From Paraburkholderia youngii (GTDB lineage: Bacteria; Pseudomonadota; Gammaproteobacteria; Burkholderiales; Burkholderiaceae): a stretch of 64,000 bases of DNA. Within the stretch, counting starts at the first letter, position 1; every line of letters begins with the position of its first letter. Location of the stretch: assembly GCF_013366925.1 (NCBI RefSeq), contig NZ_JAALDK010000002.1, positions 1,240,001 through 1,304,000 on the forward strand, written 5' to 3'. The position numbers were made by a program, and so were the translations under genes. Positions 54,470 through 62,592 of the stretch are shown here, piece after piece. The notes under the pieces are model-generated. The model was not told the origin of the DNA. It saw only the letters and a list, made by a program, of their open reading frames with translations, and did no database searches.

Positions 54470-54895
54470 GGTGGCTGCACCAGGCCCGCCCTTCGGTCGA
54501 CACAGGACAGTTCGATCTTGAGTTCCGGATATTCCGTCATGAAGCCAGGCAGCGCCGGCACAACGATACTGCGCGCCAGCTCGGTCGGAAGATCCACCCG
54601 CAGCGAGCTACGGAGCGCTCTTTGCTTGCTGGCGTCGAACATTGCCCGCAGCTCGTCGAGTTCGGCGAGCAGCGCCATAGCGCGCTCGTGAAACGCCCGA
54701 CCGTCCTCGGTCAGTCGTACACTGCGCGTGCTCCGATGCAGGAGTCGCGCCCCGACTTCGCATTGCAATTGGGTCACGACAGCGGATGCACGGCTTTTGG
54801 AGACCCCGAGGCTCTCGGCCGCATGGGTAAAGCTCGCCATGTCGGCGAACTCGGTCCGCGCAATGCGCAGAGCCTCTTTTCTGTAAGGAGGACTA
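54470..54895 (-). pseudogene. LysR-family regulator remnant lacking its C-terminal half
   Basis: SFTHAAESLGVSKSRASAVVTQLQCEVGARLLHRSTRSVRLTEDGRAFHERAMALL...LRVDLPTELARSIVVPALPGFM...LSCVDRRAGLV matches the HTH and the first third of a LysR effector domain. The first helix lacks the usual start (EALRIARTEFADMA), and homology ends near 54470 before the remaining 150-180 residues. A deletion next to the oxidase gene is likely. Confidence 0.7.
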
Positions 54896-55007
54896 TCGCA
54901 TCGAGGCCGAGCCGGCCCGCCCGTAGTGCTTGGGGCACGGCCGGCTGCGTGCCTCCGGGCGGCGACGCTTCGCGCCGGGCCACGCGCGCTCAACCGCGTT
55001 GCAGGCC

Positions 55008-56285
55008 TCAGGTTCCCACCCGGTTGGAGCGGCCCGCGACACCATAGGCAAAGGCTGCTCCCGCGAATGCAACGCCCACGCCACAGACACCGCGCCACCC
55101 CGCGACAGCCCATCCGGCTCCCGAAAGCGCCGCCCCCAGCGCGCCGCCGACCATGAACGCACCGACGAACAGCCCGTTCAGCCGCCCGCGCGCGGCGGGA
55201 TTCATGAGATTGACGGCGCGGCGGCCGAGCGTCTGATCGATGACGACGCCTGTGTCGATCGCCGCACCGCCGATGACTAGCGCCGCGATCGCGAGCCGGG
55301 GGTGGGCCTGCGGGGCGAACCCCAGTCCGCCCGATCCCGCCACGGCGATCAGCACAAGGGCCGCGATGATCAACAGGTGCGCGAACAGAAGCGCGCTGCG
55401 ACCGTGCCCGCGGTCGCCCGCCTGGCCGGCGAGCGGCGTGACGACCGCGCCGCTCGCACCCGCGAGCGCGAAAAGCGCGATCCCGTGCATGCTGAATCCG
55501 AACGGTGCCTGCGCGAGCCGTAGTCCGACCGACGCCCAGAACGCGCTAAATGCCCCCATCGCCAAAGCGGCGGAGGTTGCGCGCCGCTGCAGGATGCGTT
55601 CACGCGCGAGAAGCGTCCAGAGCGATCGCAGCAAGGCAGCGTAGCGTGTGATTACCGGCGGCGCGCGGTAGGGCAGGCGCCGCATGAGCACACCCGCGAG
55701 CAACGCATTGATCAGCGCGGTCGTGCCGTAGAACGCGCGCCAGCCGGCCCAAGCCGTGATGACACTGGCGAGCGGCCGCGACAGCAGGATACCGATCATC
55801 AAGCCGCTCATCACGTTGCCCACGGCGCGGCCGCGCTGGGCCTCGGGCGCCATCGACGCGGCCATCGGCACGAGCATCTGGATCACGGTCGATGTCGCGC
55901 CCGCGAGGAATAGCGCGGCAAGGCACACCCACGCCGAACGCGCGAACATTGGCACAGCGAGGAGCAATGCGCAGCAGAACAGCGTCCGCACGATCAGGCG
56001 GCGGTTCTCGATCAGATCGACCAACGGAACGAGCAGCACGAGCCCAGTGGCGTAGCCGAGCTGCGGCAGCATCGAGACGAGGCCGCCGAGCGCATGGGGC
56101 AGACTCAGCGTGGTGGCAATCGGGCTGGTGAGCGGCTGCGCGGCGAACAGGATGATGATGAGACCGACTGCGGTGGCGAAAAAAACCGTCATCGACGTGG
56201 TGAGCTGGCCGGCCTGGCGCTCGTCGGCGCGTTCGGCGTGCGGCTGGCCGACGGTACAGGGTGAAAGATCTGCGGGGCGGGCCAT
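55008..56285 (-). CDS. MFS transporter
   Basis: 425-residue major facilitator protein with 12 predicted helices. N-terminal half: ATAVGLIIILFAAQPLTSPIA, LGYATGLVLLVPLVDLIENRRLIVRTLFCCAL, where LVDLIENRR is the A-like loop motif. Long central loop near residue 225 (RYAALLRSLWTLLARERILQRR). Start 56285 (MARPADLSP) is chosen; ATG 56192 would also fit. It resembles aromatic-acid or drug exporters of the YnfM type. It diverges from a LysR gene over a perfect palindrome. Confidence 0.88.
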   Translation of the reverse strand: MARPADLSPCTVGQPHAERADERQAGQLTTSMTVFFATAVGLIIILFAAQPLTSPIATTLSLPHALGGLVSMLPQLGYATGLVLLVPLVDLIENRRLIVRTLFCCALLLAVPMFARSAWVCLAALFLAGATSTVIQMLVPMAASMAPEAQRGRAVGNVMSGLMIGILLSRPLASVITAWAGWRAFYGTTALINALLAGVLMRRLPYRAPPVITRYAALLRSLWTLLARERILQRRATSAALAMGAFSAFWASVGLRLAQAPFGFSMHGIALFALAGASGAVVTPLAGQAGDRGHGRSALLFAHLLIIAALVLIAVAGSGGLGFAPQAHPRLAIAALVIGGAAIDTGVVIDQTLGRRAVNLMNPAARGRLNGLFVGAFMVGGALGAALSGAGWAVAGWRGVCGVGVAFAGAAFAYGVAGRSNRVGT

Positions 56286-56325
56286 GACGACGCTCCGGTT
56301 GAAGGACTTATGGTCTATGCTAGAA

Positions 56326-56343
56326 GTCGCATCGTTATGCGAC
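56326..56343. promoter_or_regulatory. 18-bp palindrome between the MFS gene and the LysR gene
   Basis: GTCGCAT (56326-56332), CGTT, ATGCGAC (56337-56343): perfect 7-bp arms. It lies 41 bases from the MFS start and 38 from the LysR start, a typical LysR autoregulatory site position. Confidence 0.65.
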
Positions 56344-56380
56344 AATTGAAATGTATTGATAATGATTATGCGAGATTGTT

Positions 56381-57373
56381 TTGAACACGCGTGATCTACA
56401 GGCGTTCGTGGCCGTCGTCGAGTGTGGCTCGATCGTCGGTGCCGCCGAACGGCTCCATCTAACCCAGCCCGGCCTGACGCGCCGCATCCAGAGCCTCGAA
56501 AGCACACTGGCTCTCGCGCTGCTCGACCGTCAGGAGAAGCCGCTCAAGCCGACCGCCGCCGGGCGGGAGGTCTACCTGCTTGCGCGTAATGTGCTCGGCG
56601 CCGTCGATGAACTGCTGGCCGTCGCGTCCCCAGACAGCGAGCCGGAAGGCGAACTGCGCATCGGCGTGCCGCCGTTCCTCTCCGACCTCGCGCTCGAACA
56701 GCCGCTTGACCGCTTGCGCGGCACCTACGCCAAGCTGACGCTGCGTGTTACGGCGGGCTGGTCACCGCGTCTGCTGCAATCGGTCGAACTGGCGCAGGTA
56801 GACGCCGCTGTCGTGTTGATGCCCGGTGATATCGCGCTGCCCGAGGCGTTGGTCAGTACGCGGCTCGCTTTCATGCCGACTGCCGTCGTCGCGGCGCGTT
56901 CGCTTGGGCTGCCGAAAACGCCCGTCACCCTGGAATACCTCGCGCAGCATCCATGGGTGCTCAACCAGGACGGCTGCGGCATGCGCTCGGCGCTGTCGCG
57001 CGCGCTCGCGCGGGCGGGGTTGCCGTTCAACATCGCCGTCGAGGCGTTCGGCTCCGACTTGCAGCTATCGCTTGTCGCGCGCCAACTCGGAATCGGGATC
57101 GTCTCGCCGGAAGTGCTTGCGCGCAGCCCGTTTCGCGACGTGTTGCAGGTGATTGATGTCACGGATTTCGAATCAGGCGTCGAGGTCTGGCTCGTTCACC
57201 ACCCGCTACCGGGACGGCTCGTGCGGCCGATCGCACTCTTGCGCGATTCGCTGGCCGAGGTGCTGCGTGCCCATGGGATGGCGGCGGCGGATTCCTTTGA
57301 GCGCGTCGATGGCGTGGCTATCAGCAGGCAACCCGGGAAGAACGGACGCGGTAGCTGGAGCCATTCTCGATAG
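56381..57373 (+). CDS. LysR-family regulator of the divergent MFS gene
   Basis: 330-residue LysR protein with a TTG start at 56381 (NTRDLQAFVAVVECGSIVGAAERLHLTQPGLTRRIQSLESTLALALLDRQEKPLKPTAAG). The effector domain has GELRIGVPPFLSDLALEQPLDRL and RQLGIGIVSPEVLARSPF. No strong ribosome-binding site; the TTG is accepted because homology begins there. Divergent gene is the MFS transporter, with a palindrome between them. The last 20 residues are not conserved. Confidence 0.87.
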   Translation: MNTRDLQAFVAVVECGSIVGAAERLHLTQPGLTRRIQSLESTLALALLDRQEKPLKPTAAGREVYLLARNVLGAVDELLAVASPDSEPEGELRIGVPPFLSDLALEQPLDRLRGTYAKLTLRVTAGWSPRLLQSVELAQVDAAVVLMPGDIALPEALVSTRLAFMPTAVVAARSLGLPKTPVTLEYLAQHPWVLNQDGCGMRSALSRALARAGLPFNIAVEAFGSDLQLSLVARQLGIGIVSPEVLARSPFRDVLQVIDVTDFESGVEVWLVHHPLPGRLVRPIALLRDSLAEVLRAHGMAAADSFERVDGVAISRQPGKNGRGSWSHSR

Positions 57374-57416
57374 GGGACCTCGACGCGATTGGTTTTTTCG
57401 TGAGTGACCGAGCACC

Positions 57417-57617
57417 ATGAACCGCTTCCTCGTTCTTTTGGGCGTGCTGTGCCTGCTTGCCGGCCTCGGATGGCGCTGGTTCGTGCGTATCCCGTTCGGC
57501 CGGCTGCCTGGCGACATCCATATCGTTCGCGGCGGTATCAATTTCCATTTCCCGATCGTCACGTGCATCGTGATTTCGGTCGTGGTGTCAGTGCTCTTGT
57601 GGTTGTTGCGACGGTAA
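57417..57617 (+). CDS. DUF2905 small membrane protein
   Basis: 66-residue DUF2905 protein: two hydrophobic helices (FLVLLGVLCLLAGLGWRWF and TCIVISVVVSVLLWLL) joined by the hallmark IPFGRLPGDIHIVRGGINFHFPI. ATG 57417 starts 43 bases after the LysR stop. Family function is unknown; membership is unmistakable. Confidence 0.88.
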   Translation: MNRFLVLLGVLCLLAGLGWRWFVRIPFGRLPGDIHIVRGGINFHFPIVTCIVISVVVSVLLWLLRR

Positions 57618-57628
57618 GTGTGTGCTGC

Positions 57629-58756
57629 TCACTTCCCGGTGGGCTGCGGCGCGGGCACTCGCTGAAAGTCGGCATGATTCGGCGGTTGTGCGGCCACATC
57701 GACCTGTCCATGAATGCGTGCCTGATGACCATCCGCGAACATGTAGTACGGGAACGGGTGGGGCGGCTCCGAAGCCGCGTCGAGCCTGGCAATCAACTCG
57801 GGCGCCAGCACGAAGTCGAGTGCACCGAGCGATTGTTCGAGCTGCGCGGCCTTCGTCGCGCCGACGACGATGCTCGCAACCCCCCGTTTCTGATACAGCC
57901 AGTTCAGGGCGACCTGGGCCATCGGCCGATTCGCAGCGTGCGCGACTGCCTCCAGCTCGGCGACGATCGAAAAGTTGCGCGCAGATAGCTTGTCGAATCC
58001 GGGCGGCGGCGCGGTACCTAGCGTCTGCAGGCGACCACTGCCCGTTACAGCGGCCTGGTTTTGGGCGTCTTGCGACGGACGGTATTTGCCCGACAGCACG
58101 CCCATGCCAAGCGGGCTCCACGCCACGAGCCCCATGCCGAGGTGTGTAGCAAGGTCCGCGAACTCGTGTTCCGCGTTGCGTTCTATCATCGAGTATTCCA
58201 ACTGCATTGCAGCGACCGGTTCGAAACCGCGCCAGTCCGCGAGCGTCTGCGCCCGACCCGCATACCACGCTGGCACGTCAGAGAGGCCGACGTAACGGAT
58301 CTTGCCAGCGCTGACGGCGTCGTCCATCGCGCGCATCACTTCGTCGGCGGGCGTCATGCGGTCCCACGTGTGCAGGTAATAGAGATCGATGTAGTCTGTG
58401 CCGAGCCGCCTGAGCGAGCCTTCGAGCGCCCGAAGCAGGTTCTTCCGGTGGTTGCCGCCTGCGTTCGGGTTGCCGGGCTGCGCGTTGTACGAGTACTTCG
58501 TCGCGATCACGAGCCGCTCGCGCATCGCGCGCGCCGCTGTGAAGCGGCCGACCCATTGCTCGCTCGTGCCTTCCGTGTAAAGGTCAGCCGTGTCAATGAA
58601 GTTGCCGCCTGCGTCGACGTATAGATCGAAGAGCCGCTGCGCCGTTGCTTCGTCGGCGCCCCAGCCCCATTCGGTGCCAAACGTCATCGTGCCGAGCGAC
58701 ATCGGGCTCACGCGCAGGCCGGAACGACCGAGCAGGGTATAGCGATCGAGCGACAT
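57629..58756 (-). CDS. Aldo/keto reductase
   Basis: 375-residue NADPH-dependent reductase with the AKR barrel: LRVSPMSLGTMTFG at the start, FIDTADLYTEGTSEQWVG with the catalytic Tyr, VIATKYSYN with the Lys and DYIDLYYLHTWDRMTP with the His. The cofactor motif VVGATKAAQLEQSLGAL is present near residue 310. A 40-residue hydrophilic tail follows. It lies 79 bases downstream of a LysR gene on the same strand. Reduces an unknown aldehyde or ketone. Confidence 0.9.
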   Translation of the reverse strand: MSLDRYTLLGRSGLRVSPMSLGTMTFGTEWGWGADEATAQRLFDLYVDAGGNFIDTADLYTEGTSEQWVGRFTAARAMRERLVIATKYSYNAQPGNPNAGGNHRKNLLRALEGSLRRLGTDYIDLYYLHTWDRMTPADEVMRAMDDAVSAGKIRYVGLSDVPAWYAGRAQTLADWRGFEPVAAMQLEYSMIERNAEHEFADLATHLGMGLVAWSPLGMGVLSGKYRPSQDAQNQAAVTGSGRLQTLGTAPPPGFDKLSARNFSIVAELEAVAHAANRPMAQVALNWLYQKRGVASIVVGATKAAQLEQSLGALDFVLAPELIARLDAASEPPHPFPYYMFADGHQARIHGQVDVAAQPPNHADFQRVPAPQPTGK

Positions 58757-58835
58757 GATTGTTTCCTCCGGGGCCAGGTAAGCGACGCATTATTGTGCGC
58801 GCGTTTCTTGTGTCGCTGTCGACAGCGGCCGCGCG

Positions 58836-59762
58836 TTACGCTGGCCGCGGTCTTCCCACCGTTTGCGAAGGATCACGATTGCCGAGAAGTTCGACCAGCC
58901 GTGCCTCGCATTCGGAAAACGAGTAGCCGCGCCGCTGCGAGATCATGAACGTGAGGGGGCGCATGTGCCATGCGCGCCGTTGGAGTTCGACAAGTGTCCC
59001 CTTCAAGAGGTCTTCCTCGACCAGATGGCGCGGCATGTGCCCCCAGCACAAGCTTCCTCTGAGCAGATCGTGCTTCGCGCCGAGGTCATTCACCCGCCAC
59101 TGTCGTTCACTGGCGACCCCCTGTTGTGTCTTTTCCGCATCGGGCTGATTGTCGGTTACGACGAGCTGGATGTGCCGGCCAAATTCCTCCCGCGGGATTG
59201 GCCCCGCGATTGAGGCCAGCGGATGGGATGGCCCGCAGACGGTCACCATTTGCGCGTCACATAGATGCTGCCTTTCTATGGTGCCGGGGCTCAGCTCCGG
59301 CACGTCCGTGATCGTCACCGCCAACGCGCACATGCCTTCGCGAACCAAACGCTCGCCGTCCTGCATGGTCGTCATGCGCAGATTGATTGCAACCGTTGGA
59401 AAGTCCGCCTGCAAGGTGCGCAGGCATTCGATCAGGTGCGCACGTGGAAAGTAGCTATCCACGGCAACCGAGACCTGTGGGACCCCAGCTTCAGCAATGG
59501 CAACCGCACGCATCTTCATTTCCTCGGTGCGCGAGATCACACCGCGAGCATCAGGCAGGAGGCTGCGGCCAGCAGCCGTCAGCGTCGCTTTGCGAGTGTT
59601 GCGCTCGAACAGCACCACATCGAAGGCGCTTTCGAGAGCGCTGATCGCGTGACTGATCGCCGACTGTGCACGCCTCAGCTCCCGTGCAGCCCCGGAAAAG
59701 CTTCCGTGATCACACACGGCGACGAAGGCCCGAAGTTGATTGATCGTGACGTTGTCGAGCAT
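58836..59762 (-). CDS. LysR-family regulator next to the SDR cluster
   Basis: 308-residue LysR protein: HTH VTINQLRAFVAVCDHGSFSGAARELRRAQSAISHAISALESAFDVVLF, then effector domain VSVAVDSYFPRAHLIECLRTLQADFP and LSPGTIERQHLCDAQMVTVCGPSHPLA. Its start is adjacent to a LysR-type palindrome (59767-59781). It is transcribed divergently from the SDR1-SDR2-reductase genes, which it probably regulates. Confidence 0.9.
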   Translation of the reverse strand: MLDNVTINQLRAFVAVCDHGSFSGAARELRRAQSAISHAISALESAFDVVLFERNTRKATLTAAGRSLLPDARGVISRTEEMKMRAVAIAEAGVPQVSVAVDSYFPRAHLIECLRTLQADFPTVAINLRMTTMQDGERLVREGMCALAVTITDVPELSPGTIERQHLCDAQMVTVCGPSHPLASIAGPIPREEFGRHIQLVVTDNQPDAEKTQQGVASERQWRVNDLGAKHDLLRGSLCWGHMPRHLVEEDLLKGTLVELQRRAWHMRPLTFMISQRRGYSFSECEARLVELLGNRDPSQTVGRPRPA

Positions 59763-59766
59763 ATGT

Positions 59767-59781
59767 ATCTAAAGAATAGAT
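59767..59781. promoter_or_regulatory. T-N11-A palindrome between the LysR and SDR genes
   Basis: ATCTA (59767-59771), AAGAA, TAGAT (59777-59781): perfect 5-bp arms with a T-N11-A core, four bases from the LysR start. Local sequence is AT-rich, as for a promoter. Confidence 0.6.
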
Positions 59782-59868
59782 GAGAAACATCCATATTTAG
59801 TCAATTGGCTTCATGAATCAAGAGCAGCAGAATCGTGTTTGTCGCTTTCGTTTCGAAGGATGCATGAC

Positions 59869-60603
59869 ATGAACAGACTGAATGGAAAGACCGCCGTGAT
59901 CACCGGCGGCGCTACCGGTATCGGCCGCGCCGCGGCTCAGCGCTTCATCGAGGAGGGCGCGTTCGTTTTCGTCTTCGGCCGCCGGCAGGAAGCGCTCGAC
60001 GCCGCTGTGGCCGCCCTCGGGCCCAATGCACGCGCGGTGAAGGGCTCGGTCACCGATCTGGCCGACCTCGACCGGCTCTACGCGGCGGTGAAGGCCGAGC
60101 GCGGAACCCTGGACATCGTCTTCGCCAATGCGGGGACGGGAAGCCCGCTTCCGCTCGGACAGATCACCGGCCAGCACATTGACGACACCTTCGACACCAA
60201 TGTGAAGGGGACAATCTTCGCGGTCCAGAAGGCGCTGCCGCTGATGGGCTCTGGCGGTTCGATCATCCTGACCGGATCGAGCGCTGGCACCACAGGAGCC
60301 CCGGGGTTCACGGCCTACAGCGCGAGCAAGGCAGCGGTGCGCAATCTTGCCCGGACTTGGGCGGAAGACCTGAAGGGCACTGGCATCCGGATAAACGTTC
60401 TGTCGCCCGGGGCGACGGCGACCGAACTAGCGAAGGAGGCGCTAGGCGAAGAGGGCCAGAAGGCCTACGGAGCGATGACGCCGCTCCAGCGTATGGCCGA
60501 TCCGGTGGAGATCGGGGCGGTCGCCGCCTTTCTTGCGTCGTCGGACAGCAGCTTCATGACCGCCAGCGAGGTCGCCGTTGACGGCGGCTTGGCACAACTC
60601 TGA
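59869..60603 (+). CDS. Short-chain dehydrogenase/reductase 1
   Basis: 244-residue SDR. Cofactor motif TGGATGIGRAAAQRF, NAGTGS, active Ser in ILTGSSAGTTG and YSASKAAVRNLAR (Tyr-x3-Lys) are intact; C-terminal MTASEVAVDGGLAQL. Start 59869 follows GAAGGA; in-frame ATG 59860 is possible. It is the first gene of a four-gene run (SDR, SDR, NADP-binding protein, LysE fragment) facing a LysR regulator. Confidence 0.9.
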   Translation: MNRLNGKTAVITGGATGIGRAAAQRFIEEGAFVFVFGRRQEALDAAVAALGPNARAVKGSVTDLADLDRLYAAVKAERGTLDIVFANAGTGSPLPLGQITGQHIDDTFDTNVKGTIFAVQKALPLMGSGGSIILTGSSAGTTGAPGFTAYSASKAAVRNLARTWAEDLKGTGIRINVLSPGATATELAKEALGEEGQKAYGAMTPLQRMADPVEIGAVAAFLASSDSSFMTASEVAVDGGLAQL

Positions 60604-60616
60604 GGAGAAGAATCAG

Positions 60617-61384
60617 ATGACACAACCTCTAAAGGGCAAAACAGCTCTCGTTACCGGGGCATCACGAGGCATTGGCCGCGCCATCGCCGAACGTCTTGCA
60701 AAGGATGGTGCGACAGTCGCGCTAACCTACAACGCCAGCAAATCCAGCGCGGACGAGGCGATCGCGGCCATCGAGAAAGCGGAAGGCACCGCGTTCGCGA
60801 TCCATGCGGATCTCGTTGATCCGGCGAGCGTCCCGGCCTTGTTCGAGAGACTCGACGACGAGTTCATCAAGCGCAACGGAAGCAAGGCCCTCGACATTCT
60901 GGTCAACAACGCTGGCAATTCCGGCTGGGTTGGCTTCAAGGACGCGACGCCGGAGAGTTGGGACACCCTGATGGCGGTCTACGCCCGCGCGCCGTTCTTC
61001 ATCATTCAGGCCGCTCTCGATCGACTCGCCGATGGTGGACGCATCATCAACATTTCTTCCGCAGCCGCCACGAAGCCCGTGACGGCTGCGCCCGTGTACT
61101 CGATGGCGAAAGCGGCCATCAACACCCTGACCCATACGCTCGCAATCGAGCTCGGGCCGCGTGGCATCACAGCGAACGCCGTAGCGCCGGGCTTCACGCG
61201 AACGGATGCGAACGCCGATTTTCGGGCGAATCCCGAACTCGTCAAGGCGGTCGAGGCCCAAATCGCGCTGGGCCGCTTTGGCGAGCCTTCAGAAATCGCG
61301 GCCGTCGTGGCGTTCCTGGCCTCCGATGAAGGCCATTGGGTGACCGGCCAAACGATTGAAGCGAGCGGCGGCTACAAGCTCTGA
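60617..61384 (+). CDS. Short-chain dehydrogenase/reductase 2 (FabG-like)
   Basis: 255-residue SDR with [35 protein letters not shown] and [16 protein letters not shown], and terminal [30 protein letters not shown] precedes ATG 60617, 13 bases after SDR1, so the genes are co-transcribed. Probably an NADP-linked alcohol/ketone reductase; not the fatty-acid FabG in this context. Confidence 0.92.
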   Translation: MTQPLKGKTALVTGASRGIGRAIAERLAKDGATVALTYNASKSSADEAIAAIEKAEGTAFAIHADLVDPASVPALFERLDDEFIKRNGSKALDILVNNAGNSGWVGFKDATPESWDTLMAVYARAPFFIIQAALDRLADGGRIINISSAAATKPVTAAPVYSMAKAAINTLTHTLAIELGPRGITANAVAPGFTRTDANADFRANPELVKAVEAQIALGRFGEPSEIAAVVAFLASDEGHWVTGQTIEASGGYKL

Positions 61385-61411
61385 GCCCGCCGGGAAACGA
61401 TGGAGAAACAT

Positions 61412-62008
61412 ATGAGTTACGCAATCATTGGCTTCGGCAAGATCGGCCACGCACTTGCCAGGGCGTTCGCTCGCAATGGCATCGAAGTATCCGTTGCAAC
61501 CACGCGCGACCCGGCAAGCTTTGCTTCCGATGCAGCAGCGATCGGACCTACGATCATTCCCAAAACCCTGGCGGAAGCCGTCAAGGCGGACATCATCTTT
61601 TTGGCTGTTCGTTTCGAGTCATACCCGCAGGTCGCGAAGGCGCTGCCCAACTGGAAGGGAAAGATCATCGTCGACGTGATGAACACGTTCTCCCCGCCCG
61701 AGGAACTCGACGGTCTCCCGTCGTCAGCTTTCGTCGCGAACGCGTTCACCGGAGCCAGGCTGGTGAAAGGCTTCAATCATCTGGCTGCGGCCGGCCTCGG
61801 CCAGGATCCGGCCGTGCAGGGCGGCAGGAGAGTCGTGTTCCTCGCGAGCGATGATGACGGCGCCGCAGCGGAAATTGGTGCGCTTGCGGAAAAACTCGGT
61901 TTCGCGCCAATCCAACTTGGCGGGCTTTCGGAGGGTGGACTGCTTGTGCACGCGCGCGGAAATAACTGGGGACGACTGATCTTCAAGGACTTGATCACGT
62001 TCGACTGA
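61412..62008 (+). CDS. NADP-binding reductase of the F420-reductase-like family
   Basis: 198-residue Rossmann protein: AIIGFGKIGHALARAFARNGIEVSVATTRD (Gly-x-Gly-x2-Gly), then IIFLAVRFESYPQVAKALPNWKGKIIVDVMNTF and FNHLAAAGLG. It resembles the NADPH:F420 oxidoreductase-like domain used as a generic NADP reductase in bacteria. ATGGAGAAACAT precedes ATG 61412. Third gene of the SDR run; its stop overlaps the LysE fragment. Confidence 0.85.
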   Translation: MSYAIIGFGKIGHALARAFARNGIEVSVATTRDPASFASDAAAIGPTIIPKTLAEAVKADIIFLAVRFESYPQVAKALPNWKGKIIVDVMNTFSPPEELDGLPSSAFVANAFTGARLVKGFNHLAAAGLGQDPAVQGGRRVVFLASDDDGAAAEIGALAEKLGFAPIQLGGLSEGGLLVHARGNNWGRLIFKDLITFD

Positions 62009-62460
62009 TGACACTGGTCTGGCAGCGCTCCTGCGCGAGCGCTGTCGCGTTCTCAGCGATCAAATATGCGGGCGTCGCCTACCTGCTTCTCATTGCATGG
62101 AAAACACTCGAGGAAAAAGGACCGTTGAAGATCACGTTCGACAGCCCCGCCCGTACCGACCGGGATGTGATCTTGCACGCGATCCTCGTGAATATTCTCA
62201 ACCCTAAACTCTCGATCTTCTTCTTCGCGTTCCTGCCGCAATTCATCGATCGCGGCGAAAACCAGCCTGCGCTTCGCATGCTGGAACTATCGCTCGTCTT
62301 CATGGCGATGACGTTCGTCGTTTTCATGGCATACGGCGTCTTCGCCGCGAGGGTCCGTGACCGCATTCTTTCGCGCCCCGATGTTCTCAAGTGGATGCGC
62401 CGGAGCTTTGCAGCCGCGTTCGTCGGGGTCGGGGTCAAGCTAGCCTTGGTGCAGCGGTAG
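62008..62460 (+). pseudogene. LysE-family exporter lacking its N-terminal helices
   Basis: 150 residues of a LysE/RhtB exporter: FSAIKYAGVAYLLLIAWKTLEEKGPL, ILVNILNPKLSIFFFAFLPQFIDRG and the last two helices are intact. Members have about 200 residues and begin with an FxxxTPGPN helix; here the first 45-50 residues, including that motif, are missing and the frame opens at the 3' end of the preceding gene. Probably a deletion fused the two; a short product from ATG 62008 would likely not transport. Confidence 0.7.
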
Positions 62461-62592
62461 GCCTCCTATCCCGGCAGGGCGTGGACGTTCGGATGCCCGG
62501 TATTGGCATGTATTCCGTTCGACGATGAGGAAGACGCGATTCCTTAGGGGCGGATTAGTAAATCCGCCCATATAATCCCCGCAGGATCACGG

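Noticed and set aside
53947..55113. 388-residue minus-strand open frame
   Set aside because: Only 54470-54895 resembles a protein (LysR remnant); the rest is antisense to the oxidase or non-homologous.
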